Shown here: piece by piece, positions 11,685 to 25,000 of the stretch | How positions within the stretch are numbered: position 1 is the stretch's first letter | How the letters are laid out: each line of letters starts with the position of its first letter | Assembly: GCA_013397435.1 (NCBI GenBank) | Contig: VZRG01001591.1 | Coordinates: 89,752 to 153,751, forward strand | Direction: 5' to 3' | Source of the DNA: Erythrocercus mccallii | Taxonomy: Eukaryota > Chordata > Aves > Passeriformes > Dicruridae | Length of the DNA: 64,000 nt | Position numbers and translations under genes: made by a program | Notes under the pieces: generated by a model | What the model was told of the DNA's origin: nothing | The model's database searches: none | The model's input: the letters and a program-made list of their open reading frames with translations, nothing else

Positions 11685-14505
11685 GGTCTTTCATTTGGTT
11701 TGGTTTTCAGTTCATAAGGAAAGACAACACACCTTGAAAAGGAATTAACACTAATTAACAACTAAAAATAAAAATTCTTCCTCCCAGTTAATTTCATTGT
11801 AAGGAAAATGTTAAGAGACATGGGCAGCTGTGAATTTGCAGATGTATTCAATATATATGGTGAATAAGAGTCTTGAAATATCCACTGGTTATGGAGTCAT
11901 AAAGCCACTTTTATATATATATTTTATTAGTACTATTCCAGCTCCTTTCATGTCTGCTAGAAACCATCAGATTTGGTGTTCCTTAAGTTTTCTGTGATGT
12001 TCTGCTAAATTCCCATGCAAATAAATCTGTTTTGCTGATGTTTGTAAAGTTGTTTTAGACCAGAGATCTCAGAGCTCTGTCTTCAATAAAAAGGGGTAGA
12101 AGTAGAACTACTAATTTAGTTTCTTTAAAAGGCATGTATTTTCATGCACATTAAATCCATCTGTTTCTGAAATGTAAGTCTTTTGTCAGTGTGTAATTTG
12201 ATAACACCCAAAAGAAAACCTTGGAGTACCAAACTTGAAGCAGAAAGGGAGAGAAAGTGAACACCACCAAGAACATAACATGGCCAGGATCTTTACCAAA
12301 GAATAAAAAAAAAGCCACTGTATTTTTAGAATGTAAAACCACTAGCAAACCAGTCAGGGGATCTTGTCACAAATCTTCCATGCATTTTTAAGCTTCTAGG
12401 AAAAGGAGAAAATTGTCCCATGGGTCTGTAGTTTGAGCACTGTTGCTGCAATCCAAAGAAGGCACCGGTTGATATTAATGAACTATTCAGCTCTGCTTCA
12501 AGTCTGCTGTCTTTCTGTGATACGCTGAAGTTACTTGTAATATTTTTAGATTCATCTTTATTTCAAGGGACCTTTTATTTCAACACTTCAAAAAACAGGA
12601 TTCTAGAAAAGCTTTTGGATCTTGATGGCAGCTTCATACAGGCAGGGGCATCACCAATGTGACTGCACTTAGCTCCCTATATCACTTCCATGCTTCTGAG
12701 TGATATACCTTCTAATAAGTTTGTGTAAAACACTCACAACACTCAATTCTGATTAATTTGCCCCATTTTTTTTTGTGGGAGAGAGAGAGTGTGTCAAACA
12801 CTCCTACCCCAAAACTCTTTCAGAGATCACAGAAATCATTAACTGCAACCACAATGAGCATAGGAAGGGCTGTGTTACAGATCTACTGTTGCCATAAATT
12901 ATTCCACACATGCAAACAACTGAAACCCGAAATGGTGATTTCTAATTAAAATATAGAAGGATTGATCAGACTTCACAGGCATCTCTTCTGCTGTTTTCAA
13001 CAGGAAGTGGAAGACTTCTGCACAAACTAGAAAATTTTCAAAGCGCACCGAGCAGGAACCTGTAATTCAAAATTTATATTACTTGGAAGATGTGCTGTGG
13101 TTTCATAATGTTTCTATATATATGGAGCCAAAATTAGGGCTAAATATAAGAGTTACAACATGATTTTCATAGCGATCTTTTTCTTCATAGCTGGGTTGAA
13201 ACCAAAATCAAGGAACTGTCCTGTGTTTGCTTCACACGCATAGGAAAGTAATCCAAATATTACTCCTCAGGTTTCCTTCAAGTGGCTTCTTTTGTCCACT
13301 TCTGTGCAAAAATACATGCTGGGAGATGCTTAGATACATCTGGGGACATGTATGGTAGGAGATCACAGTGTCAGCCCTTGGCATTCTGCTCTTTGGTTGA
13401 CTTGTGCAGATTGAAGCTCTTTTGTTTCCCTTACTTGCCATTCTTGCAGGGAAAGGCTCATCTTGCTCCAGAGAGTCTCTTAAAGCTTCTGTAACTCTCC
13501 CAGTGGTGTCCTGAGAGAGGATTCCCCCGTGGATTCCTGAGATCCCTTTTAGCACTCATGGGTCAGGTACATTGGCAGGAAAATCTTCATGCAGGGAAAA
13601 AAATAAACAGTAGATGAGATTGGATGTTGATGGACATGGATTTGCTTTGGCATGAAACCCTTCTAACACTGTTGAAATCTCTTGAACACAAAGGAAACTG
13701 AAAAAGGTAATTCCTATATGTGCCTCACAGGAAGGATCTAAAGCTAGAGTTCTGCCCCCATAATTTTATCAGTGGAGCTGGGAACACTGGAAGGGACATT
13801 TTGCTTAAAGAGTCATATCAGAAGAAATTCCTTGGATAAATACCAATTTTAAAAAGGTGGAGTTCACAGATACAAGAGCACTTTGACCCCTAAATTAGGG
13901 TTAACTATCCTGACCTGTACTTTTTTTACCCCAGCACTGTTAACACCTCAAAGGGGCTGGCAGGTTTAATATCAACAACATTTTGGATAAGGACAAGTCC
14001 TTGCTGTAAAAAAGATTCAGGTAATTTGGGTTATGTTACACCTAGGGAAGCATAGCAGTGAAAAACACCTCTCTCTGAAAGTTCTTTAATGGCAGAGATT
14101 TTGATGTGTCTTTTAAATGTAAAAGGGTGATATTATTGTGGGTGTTTGCCTTTGGTCACTTCAACACATTTCTCACAATATTTGCCAAACAAACTGACCC
14201 AGGTTGCAGCCTGGACAGAATAAGGACTACCCCAATACCTTTATTATCTTCTCAGCACACTGGGTACCTCAGACAGGTCTGCAAAGTAACAAGTGTCAGA
14301 TTTCCATGCAAGGCCCACAAATGAAGTAAGAAAGATCATAAACATCTATAGCAAAGGCAGAGGTAGTAAAATTGGCAAACAATTCATTTTATAATTCTCT
14401 TATTGTCTACAGGATGACTACAAAACGAAACTCTCATTTTACATTGCATGTGTCCATTTCAGTTTAAATTTGTTTTTGTCTCACCATTGTCCTGTGTCAA
14501 TAGAC
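11685..14505. other. Unique sequence left of the solo LTR
   Basis: I see no gene, RNA or transposon here. The longest open frame is 107 codons on the minus strand (13232-13555) and matches nothing I know. TATATATA-type runs occur near 11850-11925 and 13110. Confidence 0.6.
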
Positions 14506-14511
14506 TAATCT
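14506..14511. repeat. Target-site duplication, left copy (TAATCT)
   Basis: TAATCT directly precedes the TGTCAG start of the solo LTR. An identical TAATCT follows the CCCACA end at 15145-15150. A 6-bp duplication is typical of class II (ERVK/alpha-like) integrases. Confidence 0.85.
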
Positions 14512-15144
14512 TGTCAGAATCCAGGACATTCCTCTGATTGCCCTAGAAGGTTTGAGATCCTGGCAGGGAGACAGAGACCCCCCTGCACAGAGCTCAGGGA
14601 GACACTGTCTTGATCTCGGTCCATTGGATAGCTTTGGGCTAGCAAAAAGAATTACAGACCACAAGAGTGTAATAAAGAATGATAGTTAGTAATAGTAGTG
14701 AAGTAATCACAGGGTGCAAATGTAGAATATTGGGGTTTTTAGGATGGAGTCAGAAGAGACAACAGGGAGGATCAGGGTGTGGTCCTTGTCCTTTTGTCCT
14801 TCTTCTTGTCATCCATTTTCTGCTGTGGTGGTGGCACTTTTGGATTGGATTAGAATAGAAGTTGACTGTCTAACATAGGTGATAGGTATTGGTATTTAAC
14901 TGTAAACATGAAACACGTACTATCTAGTATAAAAGTTAAGCACCGCCTTGCAGTGGGCAGTCAGGAGCTGACCTTGCTGCTGTGAAGATCTCGCAAGGCA
15001 GAAAGAAAAATGTAATAAGATAAGGAAAAATAAATAACCTTGAACAAGAAAGCTGACGGATTCCTGACCTTTCTTCTGACGCGGGGCTTGGGAAAAAGAC
15101 TTTCTACACTAAATCTCGGCATCGCAAGCAGCAGAATTCCCACA
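14512..15144 (+). mobile_element. Solo LTR of an endogenous retrovirus, class II-like, 633 bp
   Basis: The element begins TGTCAGAATCC and ends TTCCCACA, giving the usual TGT...ACA inverted ends, and sits between perfect 6-bp TAATCT copies. Inside, TATAAAAG at 14928-14935 is a good core promoter and AATAAA at 15029-15034 a good polyadenylation signal. Their spacing of about 100 bp suggests U3 of about 440 bp, a short R, and U5 of about 100 bp, and fixes the orientation as plus. No gag, pol or env sequence and no second LTR lie next to it. It therefore looks like the product of LTR-LTR recombination that removed the internal part. The intact duplication and signals suggest a fairly young insertion, probably lineage-specific. 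The class II call rests on duplication length only; I cannot assign a named family. Confidence 0.85.
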
Positions 15145-15150
15145 TAATCT
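15145..15150. repeat. Target-site duplication, right copy (TAATCT)
   Basis: Identical to the six bases immediately left of the LTR. The base outside it differs from the other side, which limits the duplication to six. Confidence 0.85.
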
Positions 15151-18100
15151 GTGGAATAGGAGCAGAAGACATTATTTAAAACTATTTTTCTCACAAAAAC
15201 ATGCCAGTTTCTATCCTTCTTATGCAAATTATAAGAAAGATATTCGACTGTAAAAAACAAGAAGATATCACACAGCAAGGTGATGTCTAAGACAAAATTT
15301 TGTTTTATTTCCCCTTTCTGAATGAAACAGACAACACATGAAAATCACAATTACCAACATTATTATGTCACTGAATTTCCTATGGCAAACTCATTTAGAA
15401 GATCCTATTCCAAATGCCTTTCTTAGGCTGAGATGGTTGTACTACAAAATCTTATATGGGAAAATGTCACTGAAAGGAAAATAGTCCAACAATTTGCAGA
15501 CAGGGAAATTTGAAGTCATGTGAAATTAATGGTGCCCATACATGTATTGTAAAATATATCTGACATCCTCAAGAAGTGTAGAAGATTCCTCTAGAATTGT
15601 TGCAGATAACTCCTTGTACAATGAACATTTATTAAACGTGCATTCACAGCTTGCTTATAACAAAAGTCAATAATTTAACCCACACAGAGAGACAAATATG
15701 TCAAAGAATGGCATTTTATAATATGCTGCTTAGGAAAATATTTGAAGAGAAATAGCACAGTGCTCTAAGGAACACTGAGAGGATCAGACCAGAAATAAGG
15801 ACATAACATGGAATAACAGCTCCTGTCTGTGGGAATGTCACACATGGCAGTTGGTCTCTCATTTCTACATGAAGAACAATGTTTTTATGATGACTCATCA
15901 TCTCCTCCCATCCTTAGACAGATGATCAAGCAGAGCTTCCTCTTTTCTCCACCCAGCAGAGAGATCGAAATTTCTGACAAGAAAGGATGAGTCAGAGAGG
16001 AAAAGCTTCATCCTTCCTCCAGGTATTGTGCCCATCTTTGCAAGTTCTCAGGTGCAAAGACCATCTTGACTGCCCTTTCTGTAGTATCCCAAACACTTTG
16101 ATCTTCCCTTCACTCTCACAGCCACATCTGATTACATTGCCCTACTTATCTTGAAACAAATCACTTATCCTTCTACCTTCATTCTCATCAGAAAAGGGAA
16201 AAAAACAAACAAACAAAAACACAAAAGGCCTGACAAGGATTCTGTTACATTCAGACTCTAATCAGAGTTGGCTCTAGTTTTTAAAACATGTAAATACAGA
16301 GATTTGCTTGCACTTCCTATATTTTCCTACCTCTGACAGAAGAAACTTTTTTCCAAGTACATGAAAGGTACCCTATGGTAGCTTTTTCTCTTTGCCAGAA
16401 GCATAAACCCATCCTGTTACTTCAAGAAGAAAAAAAACAACCAACCATCCAACAAAGAAAAATTAAAAAGAATCCCTCTAGCGCAGATAAAAAATAAATC
16501 AGGCCATGAGTCCTTTATCCACTGAGCATTTCTGATCATCTGGAGTTGCTGCTTTTAACCATCATTTTCTCTGTGCACGCAAATTGATGGCAAAGTTTTT
16601 TCCACATCACTTTCACAATTTGAGAGCACTTGGATGTTTTTTCTTAGAACTGCCAGCAAATCTGAGTGCCAAGAAGTTACAACTCCAATGATTCCTTCAC
16701 ACATATAAAATCTCCTCTTTGGCAAACACATCTTAGGAGGACAGGCAGATTCAAACAGAGAACAGCCATTGCTGCAAGTAGGGATGATTCCCAGGGAAAA
16801 GATTCTTTTCACAATGCCACAAGCATCCTCTGTGAGCAAGTGGGATCACAGATCAGATGTGGGCAACCTCATAGAAGAGAAAAAGCTTTACATCACAGAA
16901 AACATCACCCTTGGGACTGAAATATGGATATGGGAATGCTTTTCAAGGGAAGGATTTACAGCGCTGTCTTTATGAGAAAGTGTTATGTTGCTTTCAAAGC
17001 ATTCTGCTTTAAAAAACAACTAAAGGCGAGTTCACATCCAGAAGCTTTACATAGCCTTCCAGTTCTGTAACAACAAAATATCATGAACAAGCCATTTCAT
17101 ACAGGTTTTTTTGGTACTCACTTGCTCAGGAGCAGAGTATCCAAGCATGTCCGTCTCCACACATACCCATGGATACCACCTGCCAGCACCTGGGTACTTA
17201 TCTTCCCTCTATGTAGTGTCCTTGAAGAGGGAAGTGTCACATCTCCAAGGTAGGGACTGTTTTTAATCCACATTTCCACGGGCCATAATGTATTACAGAT
17301 TTTCATTGTCAGGTAACTTTGCTATTGCATAATTCAAAAATGCCCAAGATTTTAATCGTAAAGAAGAGACAACTTACTTGAAAAGTATAATTTTCTGGCA
17401 GCTGACAGAAAATTATAAAGGTTCTGGAGGCTGAAGAGGTGCAGGTGTTGAAACAGTTTTCTTCCCATCATGAGCCCCATATCCATCAAGCGCTGATAAA
17501 AATAATTGCTCACAAAGACAATTCATGGTAATTAGAACTGAAGAGTGCATTTGTACTGCCTTCACAGGAGCACTGGGAAGACAACAACGCTGAGGATCAT
17601 GCTGTGTTCAGATATCATAATGAAGAGGCCTTGGAGAGATCTCAAAAAGACAGAGAGGACTCCAGTGTGCTAGACATCCTGCATGAAATCAAAGGAGGAG
17701 CAGATTACCACAGTGAATCAGAAAGGTTTCTTCTTCTCTCTGTTCCTTCCCTGGCTGCATGCTGCCCGCCTGAACTGGAAGATGGAAAAGAAAAACAAAG
17801 CAAAGGAGGAGCACTGCAGAGTTGTTTCCTTAAGCAAAGCTCAGGTCTCAGCACCTCCTGTCCTGCACAGGCAGCTCTAGGGCAAAAGGAAAGAAAAATC
17901 AGAACTGAAAATTCTTATAATAGGTGACACAATCAATCACAAAACACTTTCTCTGGTTCTGTGGTTCTATGTGTTCTCCCACATAAAAATCTAATTAAGA
18001 GATGGCAGAGGCATGAGACTAAGCCAAGTCAAGCAAAGATGAAACGGTCTCTGATTTAAACCTTGAATTGTTTACAGGAAACATTAAAAGCAAGAAGGAA

Positions 18101-21100
18101 GAAGAGGAAAAAAAGAAGGAAAAAAATGACCAACAGAACCAAAAGAGGTCTGAGGGAACCTCAAACATCATAGGTCACCCTCACATTCTTCTTTGTACTT
18201 ATTTTGAAGATTCTTTAAATAAAATCTATTTTATTAATAGCTCTCTAAATGAAAAACCGAGGGTCTGAGTAACTTTTTATTTTATTTCTAAATGCTTCAA
18301 AGGCACAGGTTCTTTTCCATACCAAGACACAAACTAAAACCTAGACAGGGCAACAGGATCTGAAGTGCACCGATATTTTGGCTGAAGTAAGGTTATGTCA
18401 CTCTGCTTGTGAACACAAACACTGCTCCGAGCCAGCTGCACACAATGGAGGTGCTGATCTGTATGGATTTCACAGCACACATTTCTTGTAAAAGCAAGGT
18501 TCTGAGACTTGATCACTTCTTTTGGATTTATCAGGGGGCAGTGTGACACTTGCAATCCTTTTAAAACTTCTACCTGAAATTAACTACTCATTTACAGATT
18601 TATTCAAGAAGTTAATGCTTCCTGATCTTGCATATAAGTATTTCCTATGATCATCTCTAAAAAAAACATTTCATATTATCCTTTGTTACATTTAATTTTG
18701 CTCATGTTATTCAAAAATGTAGCTGCCAAGTCACTAAGAGGTTTGGACTTTGGCCTTTTATAGTGGAAGGAGAAAATAAAAAAGTTGCATTTCACTGTAA
18801 AGAAGCAAACAATAGAGGAAGGAGGAGAAGAGAAAGTTATAGTGTAGAGTAAATGGGTCCTGTGCACCACCAAGGACTGCTGAAAACCAGGCTTTTGCCC
18901 TCAAGAAAACTCTGGGGTTTTGTCTGGGGAAGAAGGAAGGAGTGAAAGGGGCACTCACCAGAGCATCTCTCCAAGATTGCAGCAGCTGTGAAAAAATTTA
19001 CAGGACAAGCTGATGAAATTAACAGGCAGTGGGCATTCACCAAGAAATACAAAGGATGAACAGCTGAATTATAACCAGTATATGTAACCTCTCACTTCAA
19101 ACACTTTTGGTACTGAAGGACTGAAGGTTGACATTTTTTGATTTTTTTAAGATTGTAGGAAACAACAGGCGTGTTAGCAGCAGCACCAAAACACAGAGAC
19201 TGCATTAAAGTACAGAACCAGAGGGCACCTGGATAAATAAAATCTAATTGAGAGGTGTTAGCACGACTTCTGTAAAGAAAAGCCTCTTACAGACCTTTCA
19301 ATAGATAAACAAACATTTGCATAAGTGTCTTTCGCGTGATATCATCTGCTTGGATTTCTTACAGCTCCTGACAAATCCCTTCACCTGAGGCCTCTAAACA
19401 ACCATGGCACAGATGGGATAGTCTTGACAGGTATGAATATTTCATAAAAAGGAAGCAGAAGAACTGGGATTCTGTGAAGGTTGCCCCCCTACAGTGACCT
19501 GTGCTCTTTCACACCTCCATAACTGACCTGGAAAACAGGAGGTAAGCAAGCAGGTAAAGTTTTCTGGGAGATAGAGAGAGCTCCTCATGGCAGTAAGAAT
19601 AGCAGTAGGGCATCAGAGTGAGCCCTGGGGGCAGTGACTGGTGGTTTTGTGAGAATGCCAGCTTTTAGTGCTTGGCAGCAGCTGAAAAAGCAAATCAAAT
19701 GCTGAGAACTGCTAGGAAAAAGAAATTGCAAAGTGAAACAGATGACCTGGCCATGTTGCCTTGTAAATCTGGGGCTTGCCCATACCTTATTGGTACATGC
19801 ATTTTGTAGTTGTGTTTCAACTTTGTCAGCTGGGCAACTGCAATACTCTTCTCTACCTCTCTGAACAGGCCTGCTGGAAATGTGGGTGTACAAGAAATTT
19901 TCCATTAAAAAGGTAAACTAACAAGCCCTTCCTTGTGCTGTACACAGGATTTCTAAAATCAGAAGAGTTTAAATAATATTTGTTGATCCTTTCTGGTCAA
20001 AAATGTAAAGAAAACAAATATAACCTTTTTTCTTTCTTTTGCCTGTCTTCAAATAGAAAAATGGGAGAGAGGAAAGGAAAATACTTATAATATTAAGAAA
20101 ACTTAAAATGCTTTAAATAACTTTTCCGATGGAAAAAAAAAATCTTTTGTCAGAGGGTTCTTGTATCAACAACACTGTGCATTCTGAACATAACTGCAAA
20201 TACTGCAGAATTAATCTTCTTTAAAGATGCCAGAAAACCAGAGAGAGAAACGAGCCAAGCAAAGCAACACAAAGTTGTCATCAGCTTTCAGATTCCCAAT
20301 CAGAACCTTGAGATATGATTGCAGTGTCATTGATACAACTTCACAGCAACTGAAAAAAGAACCATGAAGATGTATCACTCTGATGAATATCTCCTAAGGA
20401 CACATAGTGTGAATTTTGTTGCTTTCACTGCATTTAAAAATGGATTGTGGAAGCACTGGAAAACATAAGAGTTGATGAGTCCATCATCTCATGACCTGGT
20501 GAAGCTGACCTCAGGAATGTTAAGATGTGGGAGCTGGCAGCTACATTTGATAACACTTTATAGCAAAAATGTCAGTGGTCAAGCATCTCCCTTGTTTTCC
20601 ACTTACTGGAAGGAAAGGAAATCTGAAGAAAAATCTGTAAGATAATATAAAAAATATCTCAGCTACTAGTATTGGCTAAAAATTGAAAGAGTTCTTAATT
20701 TATCTAATGGTATACCATTAAAAAGGTGGACAATAAAGGAGTAAGTTAACTTTTTAAGAGGATTGCACAAGTGAAAAGACTTGCATCCTTCAGTGAGAGA
20801 GCCTATTCTCTAAACTCTGCACCCACATCCTCAGCAGATTTAAGCCTGGATGTCTGTCAAAGACCGTGTGGGATCTTGTGCCACAAAATCTTGGTTCTGT
20901 AGTTGGTTTAACTAACATCTCTGCTTCCCAGCCTTCACAAACTTGATTCTAAGTGGAGTATAGGTACTTGGCTTTCAGGTTTACTTATAGGCTTGTGCTT
21001 TGATATAATTTAAAGCTATTTAAAGTGGATCAAGCACAAACTTTCTCACTGCCTCCACCCACACTGTCTTCACCCTTAAAGGGTCATCTGGATTTCTCCC

Positions 21101-22040
21101 TTTCTCCCTCTCACAACCTCAGCTGACAAAATTTCTGGAGTGTTAAATTTGTGGCTACCTTTGCATCTGAGGAATTTCGCAATCAGCGTGCGTAGAGGAA
21201 GTAATTTCATGCAACTTCGTTACATGAAAACACCGTCCAGGATGATCCTGTGATAATGATGGAGTTGCTGTTTCTTTCAGAAGCAGAAAGCAGGCTTTTT
21301 TTCTCTTCAGCAAAACAGGAGAGAAAATAGTGCCCGATACCACTCCATATGCAAACCCATGAATATAAATTTCTCAACAACTCATCTGTATACTGAATTT
21401 CCAAAGGTTAAAGGGGCAACCTCCTCCTGGCCTTTCTCCATATAGCACAGGTGTGCTGTCCCAACATCGTGCCAGTAGATGCAGCCCCTTCACAACCCAC
21501 ATGGAATCAGTTTCTTTAAAAAGAAAGTTAAAAAAAAAAATCTTTGTAAAGGATGTTGTCTTTTCTCTGGAAGTGAAGTGACTAAAGCAACAGGCATCTT
21601 GGGTATATTCACCATTCTCCTTGGGACACGTGAGGCTGCTGGAAACTCTGTGTCAGTTACCACATCCAGTGGGGATGAAATGCCAAGTCATTTGTAAATG
21701 CCAGCATTCTCATCCCTGCTATAACTATTTATTTGCCTTTCTCTCTTTTTTCTTTTTTACTTAAGCCACTCTCCAGCAGGGCTTTTCCTTACCCTCTCCT
21801 TGCTGGCTGCACCGAGCTCCATAGGCTCCTTAGGTGCCTCTCCCTCTTTGACTGGCACCAGGAACAGGGGACCACTCCAGCCCTTCAAATGAGCCCAAGA
21901 CCCTCTTGTTGAGGGCAACAAGAAGAGAAACAACCCAAAACAAACAAAAAAGACCCAGCTTGTGAGGACAATCCTCCTCACCATCCACCTCATCCTCATC
22001 AGCTGACTCTTTTCTCCAAACCCCAGTCTCCATCCTTAGC
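15151..22040. other. Unique AT-rich sequence, no gene recognised
   Basis: No transposon or known gene is visible. A (CAAA)-type A-rich patch lies at about 16197-16225 and a purine run at about 18085-18128. A splice-acceptor-like site near 17571 leads into a long hydrophilic open frame. Everything else is unremarkable AT-rich sequence. Confidence 0.55.
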
Positions 22041-25000
22041 TACACCCACTTTTTTAAAGTGTTGAAGCCTCAGAATTGACTCAACACACTTGATTTACGT
22101 AGATGGTGAGGGAGAGGCACTATCCACTACCTTGGAGCAGAGGACAGTGCAGTAGGGCCACTGAGGCTGACCTGAGATGGAGGAAGCAGCCCATGGCCTC
22201 TGTCTGGCACCAGACCTGGTGTCCCAGGCCAGCAGCCCCACACTCACACCTTCCCTTGAGCACACATTGAACGCAGATGTTCCTGTGTTCACATCGAGTG
22301 TGGAACTGATGGAGGAGGTACAACTGACACCAAAGGAGGTTTCACACATCAGCACCTTGTTATCTAAAAGTCTCTCATACTTTTTCTATGTAGCCTCCCA
22401 TGGGCAGCTCCATGCAGCTCCGTCTCTTTCTCTACTTCTTCTCTCTTCCTTCGGCAGTTCTAGCTCACTCCTTCCTGTCCCTAGCACGGCCACCTGACCC
22501 TGTCTGTCCCTCCCTCCTCACAGCACAGCTAACAGACTCCAACTGACCCCAACCAGCTCACTCACCCTTTATCACAACCACAGCTGTGAGGGCAAGGCTG
22601 TTCCCACTCTTGAGTAATTAACAAACACAGCTGCAACATATCAGGGGCAAAATTGCCTTCAGCACTACCTCTATCTCTACGTCTATCCTCCCATATGGAA
22701 TGGCTTGGAGAAACTGAAAGCACACAAAACCTCATGCTTTTCACCTGCTCTCCATGAAATAGAGTAACTTCTGACTGACAAAGTAAACCAGGGGTTCCTT
22801 CACTCTTCTGTTTTAGGAAAACACTTCTGTTTTAGGACACTTCTGCAAGGCAGCCTCACCCCAAGGTCTGCACTGCCATTACAGATGTGCTCTGAGGCCA
22901 GAGGAGGAGGATTGCAATGCCAGTTATCTCCTTGGACATGTGCAGGAAATACACTTTATCTTAAGAAGAGCTGGACTCTGTCACAGGGACAGAGAAGTAG
23001 CACCAAGACATCTCCACCTGGGAGGCCCAGGAACCTTGTGGGTGAGGTAAGATATGGTCTCCTTCCTTCCACATGGTAAAGTATCATCCTGTGGCCTCCC
23101 TCTGGAGACAACTGAGGTGTCACCCATGCATCAGGGACAGCCTGGCTGTTTCTGGGAAGGTACCACAGCTCAGGGAGAGAGGCTGTAGCATTACTGGTTG
23201 CAAATATGGGATGCAGCAGTATCATCAATCCTTGGAGAGGGAGGAGACTGATGAAAAGAAGACACAGATCCTCACCAAGGGCTCATTGTAGGAGTTGCTG
23301 TCTGATGGAAATGAAAGGCTGTGGTTTCTTGAAATGGGAATAAAACACCTCCCCCATTGTTGTGGGCAGCTGCTAAAGATAAAGGTTTACAGCTCCTGTG
23401 CCCATGGGATGAACTGGGTAAAGTGGCTCATAGAGAAAATATATACTTTGAAATGATTCCTGAAAAGAACAATTTATCTAGAGGATCAGAAATTTATCCA
23501 TGAACGCCAGGATGTGCCCTGAGAACTGAATCCGAAGTAAACAGCAGCTAAGAGATTAAACAATTAAACCTGCTCCTCAGAAATCCTTGCTACGCAAATC
23601 TTTCTCTTTCCTCTCTTCCTCTTAGGTGCCCTCCAAACTCAGTTTAAAAGCCCTAGAAATTGGAGTGCCTGAACTAAAGGCAGAGGGAGAGGTCAGAGCT
23701 CTGACACTTCTGCTGCTGCTCTCCAGAGATGCTGCTGCTCCATGAGGCAACAAATATTTCTGTGATGCTATAGATAAGAGCAGATGGAGGCAAGGCTCTT
23801 GTCTTGAGAGGAGGTTAAAACAATGTTTCTATTTCTCATTTACTGCTGGAGTAGTGGTCCATCATCAAGGCCTGCTTCAGGATACCAGTGGGTATGAGAT
23901 AGTCCCTTGTTTGGTTCCTAACCAGTGCCTTAATTTCTACAGCAGCCTGGAAGAAGAACAAATAATCCCATCCTGGCTTGGAAGGGAGAGAAATCTTGCA
24001 TGCAACACTGAATGAACGTCCCAGAGAAGCAGTGACCAGTGATTCACTTTGAGTAATGCTGACTCACTTTCAATGTACTTTCCATGTACACACGCACACA
24101 CTGAGAGAGTAAGCGAGAATAAATGCCTGATCTCAGGAAAGTTCAAACTAAATATTGTTGTAACCTTTTACTATACCCAGAGAGAAAAATCAGTCTCCTT
24201 TTTATGGAGAGAGACTGTTTGGCAGAGCAGCCAAAACCAGTTGTTTTTGTTTTTACAGGAATTTCAAGTCCAGAGATAACGGCTAAAGACAAGTTTTTAG
24301 GGTCTGTGGAGCAGGCCACAAAATTGCAAGTACTTAAAGCTTGGAGTGCACATAAACAAAGGCTTGCAAATGCTGCAGGGTCTCAGCATGCACATCTGTC
24401 TTGGAGAGTGGGACAAAGCTGAGTGCAGTGGCAAAGGCTGACAGCAGCATCTGCAAACCTTTGGGAACACTGGAGGTACTTAAGAGACTGAATCCCCCAG
24501 GCTGGCTCTCTAATCATCCTACAAAATATGTCTTCAGTGAAACCTTCCTGATCCTTTAGGTGCAGGTACTGGGATGGAGGAGCATTAGACAATGCCCTGG
24601 TACTTTTGTTTCCCTTTGCTGGTTTCTAGATCTGTCCTAGCCAGTGCTCTGTCAGCTCCACTTGTTACTCATCCATATCTACTGCAGCCTTGTCAATAAT
24701 TTTCTACCTTTTTTCTTCAGTCCTCTGTAGTTTTACACAGAGACAGACACAGACACACTGCTGTTTGGGTACCCACCTCATGGTCAAAAATAGTGACACC
24801 CCTTTCTGTGCTACACAAAGTCTTGCTATCCCAACACAAAGCACTCCTTGGAAATACCTTCTGGGCCTGAGAGACATCTTTGGCCAGCTCACCAGACTTG
24901 TGGGACCTCTGTGCAGCAGCTGAACAGGTCTAAACCTGCTGCTTGTGCTGTCATTGCCAAAGCTAGAGGGAAGTGATAGGATATTCTCTTTGGCTCCCTG

